From an uncultured Lachnospiraceae bacterium (GTDB taxonomy: Bacteria; Bacillota; Clostridia; Lachnospirales; Lachnospiraceae): a stretch of DNA of 45,548 bases. Positions 33,901 through 41,342 of the stretch are shown here, in pieces. The position numbers and the translations under genes are program-made. The DNA is taken from contig CAJTLX010000023.1 in assembly GCA_910577165.1 (NCBI GenBank), positions 1-45,548 on the forward strand. The letters run 5' to 3'. How positions within the stretch are numbered: the stretch's first letter is position 1; each line of letters begins with the position of its first letter. The notes beneath the pieces were generated by a model, which was not told where the DNA came from, ran no database searches, and saw only the letters and a program-made list of their open reading frames with translations.

Positions 33901-34137
33901 CGTGGAAAATCAGAACCGTTTCTTCCGCTTTGTATGAAATTCAATGAGGAAACGAACGATGGAAAAAATATGAAGGAAATATCTCAACTTCTTTCCGAGG
34001 CAATCAATTCTATTATTGATGTAAAGGAAGAAAGTGATATCGACAGCCTGTTTTCTGCAGGCGGCACTTCGGCACTAATGAATACAGTATCGGGGCTGGA
34101 TGATTTTGAACTGATCTGTTTTCTGGTTGTCAAATGA
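30907..34137 (+). CDS. SNF2-type helicase with PLD-like N-terminal domain
   Basis: The 1076-aa protein has an N-terminal module (about 1-200) that aligns by eye with the phospholipase-D-like part of this helicase family, although I see no HxKxxxxD catalytic motif. The SF2 motor follows: Walker A ADSVGLGKTF at 271-280, DESHN at 361, SATPVNNRF at 401, and the C-terminal motif VI RFGRIDRIGSQ at about 817. Such proteins translocate on DNA without classical unwinding and are frequent in phage-defence loci. The GTG at 30907 or the ATG at 30910 may be the start; GAAAGGA fits the GTG best. It is the first gene of the type III-like operon. Confidence 0.88.
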   Translation: MMKIFNNTTDIVRDDLKQTIKRGSKVSIAAACFSMYAYKELKNQLEQVEEFRFIFTSPTFIKEQAEKQKREFYIPRLNRENSLYGTEFEIKLRNEMTQRAIARECADWIRRKATFKSNTTGENMNGFMTVDSPTEQAAYMPLNGFTTVDIGCERGNNSYNMINRMEAPFSTQYIELFQTLWNDREKMQDVTEMIISNINTVYNENSPEFIYFMTLYNVFSEFLSDVSEDVLPNEATGFKQSKIWNMLYDFQRDAVLAIINKLEQYNGCILADSVGLGKTFTALAVIKYYENRNKSVLVLCPKKLAENWNTYKDNYINNPIAADRLNYDVLFHTDLSRSSGTSNGLDLDRLNWGNYDLVLIDESHNFRNGAGTHTNMHENRYIRLMDKVIRAGVRTKVLMLSATPVNNRFVDLKNQLAIAYEGNPEFINEKLDTKKPIDEIFRQAQRAFNVWSKLDPKERVTDALLRTLDFDFFELLDSVTIARSRRHIEKYYDTSAIGKFPERLKPISLRPSMTDLSSAINYNQIFEQLTLLSLCIYTPSNYIFPSKIAKYIDLTHNKGNMLTQKGREQGIKHLMNINLLKRLESSVYSFNLTLTRIFKLITNTIKTIDDFEKYGSAELNIELSENDFDMEDDSTDYFTVGKKVKIDLADMDYKTWRDELQKDTETLELLSLMIADITPEHDLKLQKLLSLLDEKVHHPINKDNKKVLIFSAFSDTAEYLYDQVASFMKQKYNIDTAVITGAIDGRTTIKGLKATLNNVLTCFSPLSKRRDILMPNSTKEIDILIATDCISEGQNLQDCDYLINYDIHWNPVRIIQRFGRIDRIGSQNKYIQLVNFWPDMTLDEYINLKSRVETRMKISIMTSTGDDDLINPEEKGDLEYRKQQLQRLQNEVVDIEDMSTGISIMDLGLNEFRLDLLEYIKNHGDLAKKPKGLHAVVPATSENPEGVIFVLRNINNSVNIDNQNRIHPFYMVYISVHNDIICDYLNPKKLLDTIRLLCRGKSEPFLPLCMKFNEETNDGKNMKEISQLLSEAINSIIDVKEESDIDSLFSAGGTSALMNTVSGLDDFELICFLVVK

Positions 34138-34149
34138 GGAGGTTTTTTC

Positions 34150-34800
34150 ATGATTGGATTACCCAAAAGCACCGAGTTTAATCGGCGCATTCCCAAACAA
34201 AAATTTTATGAAAACCTCTCCATTTCACCAACATTGAAGCGTATATTTGTGGAGCAGATTAAAGTGATTTGGTGGCGCGATAAGATTGCCACCACAACGA
34301 TAAATCTGGCTGCCGGAGAAAGAGTGACAGAAATTGAAATTTTTGAAATCTGTTTGTCCGCACCACAGCTAAACGAAGCTGTCCTGCGACAAATTGATAA
34401 AGAAATTCCTTACCACATTTTATTTTTATTAGAATATGAGGGCCTTTATCAAGCATGGATAGCCTATAAAGAAACAATAACTTCCAGCACAAACGCTTTT
34501 CGGGTGGATAAATATTACCATACTGACTGGCTAAAGGAAAAGGATTTGCCGTTAAAGCTGGAAGGGTTAAATATCGATCAGGTGTATGAAAACTTTGTCC
34601 GGCAAATTGCTGGGGAGTCGTTTTCAGATAAAAGTGAAACTTTAAAAGAATCGATAGCGAGGGATAGTCGTAAACGAGAGTTGCAAAAACAGATTGCAAT
34701 ATTACAGGCAAAAGTATATAAGGAAAAGCAGCTAAATAAGCAAGTTGAACTAAATGCAGAATTAAAAAGAATGAAGAAAGAATGGGAGGAATTATTATGA
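34150..34800 (+). CDS. DUF4391 domain protein
   Basis: The 216-aa protein (MIGLPKSTEFNRRIPKQKFYE start; GLYQAWIAYKE middle) matches the DUF4391 family, which is repeatedly found between SNF2/PLD helicases and type III methyltransferases. Its biochemical role is unknown. The C-terminal 50 residues form a Lys/Glu-rich coiled coil, suitable for protein contact. A GAGGAGG precedes the ATG, and the stop overlaps the next start as ATGA. Confidence 0.8.
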   Translation: MIGLPKSTEFNRRIPKQKFYENLSISPTLKRIFVEQIKVIWWRDKIATTTINLAAGERVTEIEIFEICLSAPQLNEAVLRQIDKEIPYHILFLLEYEGLYQAWIAYKETITSSTNAFRVDKYYHTDWLKEKDLPLKLEGLNIDQVYENFVRQIAGESFSDKSETLKESIARDSRKRELQKQIAILQAKVYKEKQLNKQVELNAELKRMKKEWEELL

Positions 34801-35174
34801 CTGAAAAAGAAGCGATAGAACTTTTTGAAAAAGCGAAATTTTTGTATGAACAGGCAGATATGGAAAGGGATATTGAAAATGTTCGCCATATCTTATTACA
34901 AAATTTTATCAATATGAATCACGTAATAGAACAAATAGGTGTGATTAACAATAAGCATCCCGAAAATGTAACTATATTTAATATTATTTTTCCACCACAA
35001 GGAAATTCAATACCGTTAACCCTTGCTTCCGATAAAGAACGAATTTCCGATCTGATATGGAAACTGTCTTACCTGCAGGCAAAGAAAAAAGGCAAAACTT
35101 TTGAAGAATTCTGCAAGGCAATGAGAAATATTTCCCAAGAAAACCAGAATGGAGGGACAATGTACCATGGATAA
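34797..35174 (+). CDS. 125-aa hypothetical protein of the defence operon
   Basis: This small, mostly helical, charged protein starts MTEKEAIELFEKAKFLYEQAD and ends in a Lys-rich segment. The start at 34797 follows GGGAGGAATTATT and overlaps the DUF4391 stop; its own stop overlaps the mod start by 8 bp. The double coupling shows it belongs to the system. No family is recognised; a structural adaptor or a regulator of the methyltransferase are possibilities. Confidence 0.65.
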   Translation: MTEKEAIELFEKAKFLYEQADMERDIENVRHILLQNFINMNHVIEQIGVINNKHPENVTIFNIIFPPQGNSIPLTLASDKERISDLIWKLSYLQAKKKGKTFEEFCKAMRNISQENQNGGTMYHG

Positions 35175-37035
35175 ACTGCGTATGGAAACCCCTGACTTAA
35201 CTCAATGCAATATCGAAAAACTTGCTACTCTATTTCCTTCCTGTATAACAGAGGGACGAGATGAAAATGGAAACTTGAAAAAAATGGTCAACTTCGAACT
35301 ACTACAACAGATGCTGTCCGATGTAATTCTGGAAGGTGATGAAGCATACGAATTTACATGGGTAGGCAAAAAGGCAGCTATCGTAGAAGCTAATCGTCCT
35401 ATTCGCAAGACTCTGCGCCCTTGTCCAGAAGAAAGCGTGAATTGGGATAATACTGAAAATTTGTATATTGAAGGTGATAATCTGGAAGTGCTAAAGCTTC
35501 TACAGGAAAGTTATCTTGGTAAGGTGAAGATGATTTATATTGATCCACCTTATAATACTGGAAATGACTTTATTTATCGGGATCATTTTGTTATAAATGA
35601 AGAAGAATACAATGAAGAAACTGGGCAGACGGACGAGAACAAAAATAAAATATTTAAGAATACTGACACCAACGGACGGTTTCATTCCAATTGGTGTAGT
35701 ATGATTTATTCCCGGCTAATACTAGCTAGAAATATGTTAGATGAGGATGGGGTTATTTTTATAAGTATTGATAACCATGAATTAGATACTCTTATACAAT
35801 TATGTAATGAAGTATTTGGAAACATAAATTTGATCGACATTATAACATGGTTCAAAAAAGCTTCGCCATCAAATGATGCACAGTTTTTTTCAAATGATTG
35901 TGAATATATATTGGTATATGCAAAAAATAAAACAATTTGGAAACCCAAACGCTTGCCATTAACCGAAAAACAAAAGAATTATTATCAAAATCCAGATAAT
36001 GATCCAAGAGGACCATGGAATTCAGCAACATATACTTGCAATAAAAGCCGAAGTCAACGTCCAAACCTCTATTACCCCATACAAAATCCTTTTACTGGCG
36101 AAGCAGTATATCCAAAAGAAACCGCTGTTTGGGCATATTCACAAGAACAGTGTAGAGATCATGTAAAAAACAATATGTTATATTGGGGTATCGAAGGTAA
36201 AGCTCAATATCCACGATTCAAAAAGTTTCTATCAGCTCATCAGGGTGTTGTAACAAGAACTCTATGGCATTATGACGACGTTAATCACACTCAGGGAGCC
36301 ACAATGGAATTAAGTAAGCTGGGATTGCCGTATTTTCCTACTCCAAAACCGACAGCATTGATCCAAAAAATGCTAAGAATTACAACAAATAAGGACTCTA
36401 TAATCCTCGATTTCTTCTCCGGCTCTGCTACCACTGCTCATGCGGTTATGCAACTAAATGCCGAGGATTCTGGTCATCGCAAATTTATTATGGTACAGCT
36501 TCCGGAACCTTGCGATGAAAAAAGTGAAGCATATAAAGCTGGATTTTCAAATATCTGCGAGATTGGCAAGGAGCGCGTTCGCCGTGCCGCAAAGAAAATT
36601 GCTACCGAAAATCCGGACAAGCCATTTGATGGCGGTTTTCGCGTCTTTAAGCTGGATGAAACCAATATGACCGACGTTTACTATTCCGCTGGAGAATACA
36701 ATCAGAATATGCTCTCTCAACTAGAAAGTAATATCAAGCCCGACCGCACGGATCTTGATTTATTGTTTGGCTGTCTGTTAGACTGGGGCTTACCTCTCTC
36801 CATGCCATATACCTCTGAAAAAATTGAGGATTGTACTGTTCATACTTACAATAATGGCGACTTAATTGCTTGCTTTGACGAAAATATTCCTGATACAGTA
36901 ATCAAAGAAATTGCTAAACGTCAACCACTTCGCGCTGTGTTCCGCGATAGCAGTTTCCTAAATAGTCCTGCAAAAATCAATGTAGGAGAAATTTTTAAGA
37001 TGCTGGCTCCGAATACCAGAGTAAAAGTTTTGTAA
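35167..37035 (+). CDS. mod: type III restriction-modification DNA methyltransferase (Mod)
   Basis: The 622-aa beta-class adenine methyltransferase has motif IV DPPYNTGNDF at about 125 before the SAM motif DFFSGSATTAHAVM at about 415, the usual type III Mod order. The segment between the two motifs holds the target recognition domain. That region (about 35550-36400) is clearly more AT-rich than the ends, suggesting an exchanged recognition domain. The start at 35167 is chosen over 35149 because GGAGG lies ten bases upstream. It should methylate one strand of an asymmetric site and direct Res. Confidence 0.9.
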   Translation: MDKLRMETPDLTQCNIEKLATLFPSCITEGRDENGNLKKMVNFELLQQMLSDVILEGDEAYEFTWVGKKAAIVEANRPIRKTLRPCPEESVNWDNTENLYIEGDNLEVLKLLQESYLGKVKMIYIDPPYNTGNDFIYRDHFVINEEEYNEETGQTDENKNKIFKNTDTNGRFHSNWCSMIYSRLILARNMLDEDGVIFISIDNHELDTLIQLCNEVFGNINLIDIITWFKKASPSNDAQFFSNDCEYILVYAKNKTIWKPKRLPLTEKQKNYYQNPDNDPRGPWNSATYTCNKSRSQRPNLYYPIQNPFTGEAVYPKETAVWAYSQEQCRDHVKNNMLYWGIEGKAQYPRFKKFLSAHQGVVTRTLWHYDDVNHTQGATMELSKLGLPYFPTPKPTALIQKMLRITTNKDSIILDFFSGSATTAHAVMQLNAEDSGHRKFIMVQLPEPCDEKSEAYKAGFSNICEIGKERVRRAAKKIATENPDKPFDGGFRVFKLDETNMTDVYYSAGEYNQNMLSQLESNIKPDRTDLDLLFGCLLDWGLPLSMPYTSEKIEDCTVHTYNNGDLIACFDENIPDTVIKEIAKRQPLRAVFRDSSFLNSPAKINVGEIFKMLAPNTRVKVL

Positions 37036-37046
37036 GGAGAAATAAG

Positions 37047-38153
37047 ATGGAAAACGAATTGATATCAGAGAACAATGAAAATCTTCCAATGAACGATCTG
37101 TGCCGCAATTCCATCAAATTGGTAGAATATGCCCGAAGCATCACTGCAAAGCAAATTAATTTTATCCAATTGATGACCTTTTACACAATTGGAAAATGGA
37201 TTGTAGAGGTGGAGCAGAAGGGCGAAAGCCGCGCAAAATATGGAAAGCAAATCATCAAAAACTTGTCCGAGGTAATGAATACGCAGTTTGGTCGAGGATT
37301 TTCCGTTGATACACTTGAAAATGCAAGAAAATTTTACCTGACCTATCAGGACAGAATTTCCGAAACAATGTTTCGGAAATTCGCGGTGGAGAAATCCGAA
37401 ACGGTGTTTCGCCTTTTTGAGGAAACGCCGCCATTTACACTTCCTTGGTCACATTATTTGCTGTTGATGCGCATCAAGGACGAGAATGAGCGGAAATTTT
37501 ATGAAATTGAAGCCAAACAGTCTGGATGGAGCATCCGCACTCTACAGCGGCAGTATAACTCTAGCCTCTATGAGCGGCTCGCGCTCAGCCGGGAAAAGAA
37601 CGAGGTTCTGCGCCTTGCGTCAGAGGGGAACATTGTTATCAGACCGCAGGACATCGTGAAACAGCCGACGGTACTGGAATTTCTCGGTTTGGACGAAAAA
37701 GCAAAATTTGTGGAATCTGATTTGGAAACAGCAATCATTGACAAACTACAAAAGTTTTTGTTGGAACTCGGAAAGGGATATCTGTTTGAAGCCAGACAAA
37801 AACGCTTTACTTACCAAGAAGAAAATTTCTATATAGACCTTGTTTTTTATAACCGTCTGCTCCGCTGCTATGTGCTGATCGATTTGAAGATCGACAAACT
37901 GACTCATCAGGACTTGGGGCAGATGCTGATGTATGTGCATTACTATGACCGATACGAAAAGCTGCCGGACGAGAATCCAACCATCGGTATCCTGCTTTGC
38001 AAAGAAAAGGATGATGCGCTGGTAGAGATCACCCTTCCAGAGAATTCCAATATCTATGCGTCAGAATATCGGCTTTATTTACCGGACAAGAAAGAGCTGC
38101 AGAAAAAACTCAAAGAATGGATTTCTGAGGAAACAGGAGGTGAGAGGTCATGA
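37047..38153 (+). CDS. DUF1016 (YhcG-like) PD-(D/E)XK nuclease family protein
   Basis: The 368-aa protein has an N-terminal DUF1016 helical domain (about 20-180) and a C-terminal nuclease fold with D264 in FYIDLVFYNR and the D279-x-K281 pair in VLIDLKIDK, the variant PD-(D/E)XK core of this family. It lies between mod and res, which are normally adjacent, and overlaps res as ATGA. AAGGAG precedes the ATG. Codon usage in the second half is more GC-rich than in its neighbours, hinting at separate acquisition. It may add nuclease activity or a regulatory function. Confidence 0.88.
   Translation: MENELISENNENLPMNDLCRNSIKLVEYARSITAKQINFIQLMTFYTIGKWIVEVEQKGESRAKYGKQIIKNLSEVMNTQFGRGFSVDTLENARKFYLTYQDRISETMFRKFAVEKSETVFRLFEETPPFTLPWSHYLLLMRIKDENERKFYEIEAKQSGWSIRTLQRQYNSSLYERLALSREKNEVLRLASEGNIVIRPQDIVKQPTVLEFLGLDEKAKFVESDLETAIIDKLQKFLLELGKGYLFEARQKRFTYQEENFYIDLVFYNRLLRCYVLIDLKIDKLTHQDLGQMLMYVHYYDRYEKLPDENPTIGILLCKEKDDALVEITLPENSNIYASEYRLYLPDKKELQKKLKEWISEETGGERS
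37354..37382 (+). repeat. perfect 29-nt palindrome inside the DUF1016 gene
   Basis: GAATTTCCGAAACA (37354-37367), one centre base and TGTTTCGGAAATTC (37369-37382) form a perfect 14-bp inverted repeat. A shorter copy, CGAAAC-GGT-GTTTCG, follows at 37397-37411. In protein they encode the related pieces SETMFRKF and SETVFRLF. Confidence 0.7.
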
Positions 38154-41100
38154 AAATACAATACAAACACCAAAAATTTCAAGCGGATGCCGCCAAAGCT
38201 GTGGTGGACGTATTTGCCGGACAGCCCTATCTGACACCCACCTATATGATGGACAGGGGTACTGGAAATTATCAGATCAGCCTAAATGAAGATCAGGATT
38301 TCACTGGCTTTTGCAATCAGAAAATCATCCCAGAGCTTTCTGACCAGCAGATATTAGAGCATTTAAACAAAATCCAGCGCGCGGGACAAATCAAGCCCTC
38401 AGAAAAATTAGAGGGGCGCGGGAATGGATATAACCTCACCATTGAGATGGAAACTGGTGTTGGTAAAACTTACACTTATATCAAAACAATATTTGAGTTA
38501 AATAAGCATTACGGCTGGAGCAAATTTATCGTTGTTGTTCCCAGCGTTGCTATCCGGGAAGGCGTGTACAAATCCTTTGAAATGACCCAGGAACATTTTG
38601 CTGAAGAGTATGGAAAGAAAATACGATTCTTTATCTATAACTCTGCGCAGTTAACGGAGATTGACCGTTTTGCCTCGGACAACTCCATCAGTGCAATGAT
38701 TATCAATTCTCAGGCATTCAATACCAAAGGAAAAGATGCCCGGAGAATTTATATGCAACTGGATGAATTTCGTTCCCGCCGACCAATTGATATTATTGCA
38801 AAGACAAACCCCATTTTAATTATTGATGAACCTCAATCAGTGGAGGGCAAACAGACAAAGGAACGCCTGAAAGAATTTCATCCGCTTCTCACCCTGCGCT
38901 ACTCTGCTACTCATAAAAACGATAGTATCTACAATATGGTCTACCAATTAGACGCTATGGAAGCATATAACCAACGGCTGGTAAAGAAAATCGCGGTAAA
39001 GGGAATTACTGAGTCAGGCAGTACAGCCACCGACAGTTTTATTTATCTGGAAAGTATCAATCTCTCCAAAAATGACCCAACAGCGACCTTGCAGTTTGAA
39101 GTAAAAATGATGGGCAGCGCGCCAAAGAAAAAAAGCCGTATTGTTAAAATTGGTGATAACCTTTACGACTATTCCGGCGGTCTGGAAGAGTATAAAAATG
39201 GCTTTGTTATCAAACAGATCGATGGGCGGGATGACTCTGTAGAATTTTTAAACGGCATTAAAATTTTCGCCGGAGATGTGATTGGTGCGGTGGATGAAGA
39301 CCAACTTCGCCGTATTCAGATCCGCGAAACCATCCTTTCCCATATTCAACGGGAGCGTCAGTTATTTGATAAGGGAATTAAAGTACTCTCCCTATTTTTT
39401 ATTGATGAGGTGGCAAACTACCGCGAATATAATGCGGCGGGTCAGCCTGTAAATGGGAAATATGCCATCATGTTTGAGGAAGAGTACAAGGATATTATAA
39501 ACAATATGCAGCTTGTTATGGGGGAAGAGGAATATATTAAATATTTACAAGCCATTCCCGTAGAAAAAACTCATGCTGGCTATTTTTCGATTGATGGGAA
39601 AGGAAAAATGGTCAATTCCAAAGTTGGACGCAAAGAAACAACCTCCGATGATGTGAGTGCCTATGAACTGATTATGAAAAATAAGGAACTATTACTTGAT
39701 CGCGATCCATCATGCTCTCCTACGCGCTTTATTTTTTCCCATTCCGCTCTGCGGGAGGGCTGGGATAATCCGAATGTTTTTCAGATCTGTACCCTAAAAC
39801 AAAGCAGCAGCGATGTTCGCAAACGCCAGGAAGTAGGGCGTGGTTTGCGTCTTTGTGTGAATCAGAATGGCGAACGTATGGATGCAAACATTCTTGGAAA
39901 TGATGTGCATAATATCAATATACTCACAGTGATTGCCAGTGAAAGTTACGATTCCTTTGCAAAGGGATTGCAAACAGAAATGGCGGACGCAATTGCCGAT
40001 CGCCCTCGCACCGTTACCGCAAGCCTTTTTGTTGGTAAGATGATTAAGGATGAACAAGGTAATGAACAGATAATTGATCAAATCACTGCTTCCGCAATTC
40101 ATTATAAAATGTTCACAAATGGTTATATTGATCAGCAAGGTATCTTAACTGATAAATACTATGAAGACAAAGCAAATGGTGAGATCAAGATGGCGGAAGA
40201 AATCGCTGGTTCCACTGCCTCTGTGCTTGAGATTGTGGATTCTATCTACGATGCTCAACAATTGCAGCCTGAAAATGCCCGCAGCAATAATGTGGAACTG
40301 CAAGTAGATCAGGATAAACTTGCCCTGCCAGAATTTAAAGCACTCTGGTCAAAAATCAATGCAAAATCCGTCTATGTGGTAGACTTTGATACGGATGAAT
40401 TGATCCAGAAAGCCATTGCTTCATTAGATAACAAGTTACGCGTTTCCAAAATATACTTCCAGGTAGAAACTGGCACAATGGAAACAATCAAATCCAAGGA
40501 AGAACTTCTTTCTGGCAAATCTCTTATGAAAGAAAAAGCCGATAATTATGGAATTCGTATAACAGCAAATTCCAAGGTAAAATATGATCTGATTGGAAAA
40601 CTGGTAGAGGAAACCGGATTGACTCGAAAAACAATTGTGGCAATTTTAAAGGGCATTAAACCCATAATATTCAACCAGTTTAAAGATAACCCTGAAGAAT
40701 TCATTGTCAAAGCTTCTGCTCTTATCAATGACGAGAAGGCCACAGCAATTATTGAACATATCACTTACAATATTCTGGATGAACGTTATAGCACAAATAT
40801 CTTTACTGTTCCTATGATAAAAGGCCGTCTTGGGGTAAATGCGATGAAAACAAAAAAACACCTGTATGACCATATTGTTTATGACTCAATAAAAGAACGG
40901 GATTTTGCTGCTGATCTCGATATCAATACTAATGTGGCAGTCTATGTAAAATTACCGGATAGTTTTTATATTTCAACTCCTGTCGGTCATTATAATCCAG
41001 ACTGGGCTATTGCTTTCTATGAGGGAACAGTTAAGCATATTTATTTTGTAGCGGAAACAAAAGGATCTATGAGTTCCATGCAGATGCGTCAAATTGAAAC

Positions 41101-41209
41101 ATCAAAAATCCACTGCGCAGAGGAACATTTTAAAGCAATCTCTAACGGGAATATTGTCTATAAAGTGGTAGATAGTTACCAGGCATTACTGGACATTGTG
41201 ATGAAATAA
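38150..41209 (+). CDS. res: type III restriction-modification endonuclease/helicase subunit (Res)
   Basis: The 1019-aa protein has an N-terminal SF2 ATPase: Walker A ETGVGKTYTY at about 100, motif II IDEPQ at about 225, SATHKN near 258, and motif VI with QEVGRGLRL. The C-terminal nuclease domain shows NPDWAIAF near 948 and ETKG near 968, a PD-(D/E)XK site. It should hydrolyse ATP, travel or signal along DNA from an unmethylated site, and cleave when two Mod-Res complexes meet. It is the last gene of the operon, followed by a terminator within about 40 bp. Confidence 0.92.
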   Translation: MKIQYKHQKFQADAAKAVVDVFAGQPYLTPTYMMDRGTGNYQISLNEDQDFTGFCNQKIIPELSDQQILEHLNKIQRAGQIKPSEKLEGRGNGYNLTIEMETGVGKTYTYIKTIFELNKHYGWSKFIVVVPSVAIREGVYKSFEMTQEHFAEEYGKKIRFFIYNSAQLTEIDRFASDNSISAMIINSQAFNTKGKDARRIYMQLDEFRSRRPIDIIAKTNPILIIDEPQSVEGKQTKERLKEFHPLLTLRYSATHKNDSIYNMVYQLDAMEAYNQRLVKKIAVKGITESGSTATDSFIYLESINLSKNDPTATLQFEVKMMGSAPKKKSRIVKIGDNLYDYSGGLEEYKNGFVIKQIDGRDDSVEFLNGIKIFAGDVIGAVDEDQLRRIQIRETILSHIQRERQLFDKGIKVLSLFFIDEVANYREYNAAGQPVNGKYAIMFEEEYKDIINNMQLVMGEEEYIKYLQAIPVEKTHAGYFSIDGKGKMVNSKVGRKETTSDDVSAYELIMKNKELLLDRDPSCSPTRFIFSHSALREGWDNPNVFQICTLKQSSSDVRKRQEVGRGLRLCVNQNGERMDANILGNDVHNINILTVIASESYDSFAKGLQTEMADAIADRPRTVTASLFVGKMIKDEQGNEQIIDQITASAIHYKMFTNGYIDQQGILTDKYYEDKANGEIKMAEEIAGSTASVLEIVDSIYDAQQLQPENARSNNVELQVDQDKLALPEFKALWSKINAKSVYVVDFDTDELIQKAIASLDNKLRVSKIYFQVETGTMETIKSKEELLSGKSLMKEKADNYGIRITANSKVKYDLIGKLVEETGLTRKTIVAILKGIKPIIFNQFKDNPEEFIVKASALINDEKATAIIEHITYNILDERYSTNIFTVPMIKGRLGVNAMKTKKHLYDHIVYDSIKERDFAADLDINTNVAVYVKLPDSFYISTPVGHYNPDWAIAFYEGTVKHIYFVAETKGSMSSMQMRQIETSKIHCAEEHFKAISNGNIVYKVVDSYQALLDIVMK

Positions 41210-41250
41210 AAAAATTCGAGAATGAACCTTTCCGGGATTCATTCTCGAAA
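41208..41250. terminator. bidirectional terminator between res and the ABC operon
   Basis: TTCGAGAATGAA (41215-41226) pairs perfectly with TTCATTCTCGAA (41238-41249). The minus-strand side ends in seven T, the plus-strand side in an ATATTTTCTATTT-like tail. It separates convergent units. Confidence 0.85.
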
Positions 41251-41342
41251 TATTTTCTATTTATCTTTTCCGTTTTCTATTTAAATCAGCCTCTATTCAT
41301 CAACTTATCTATGCTTTCTGCATATTTGATATACCTGCAATA

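Noticed and set aside
34259..34912. 217-aa minus-strand frame opposite DUF4391
   Set aside because: It is antisense to a gene with good ribosome binding sites and operon overlaps; its composition is that of a shadow frame.
37354..37411. Tandem palindromes as a small CRISPR-like array
   Set aside because: There are only two unequal units in frame within a gene, with no regular spacers and no cas genes in the window.
41251..41342. Short gap between the bidirectional terminator and the ABC stop codon
   Set aside because: It was examined for further signals; nothing beyond AT-rich sequence was seen.
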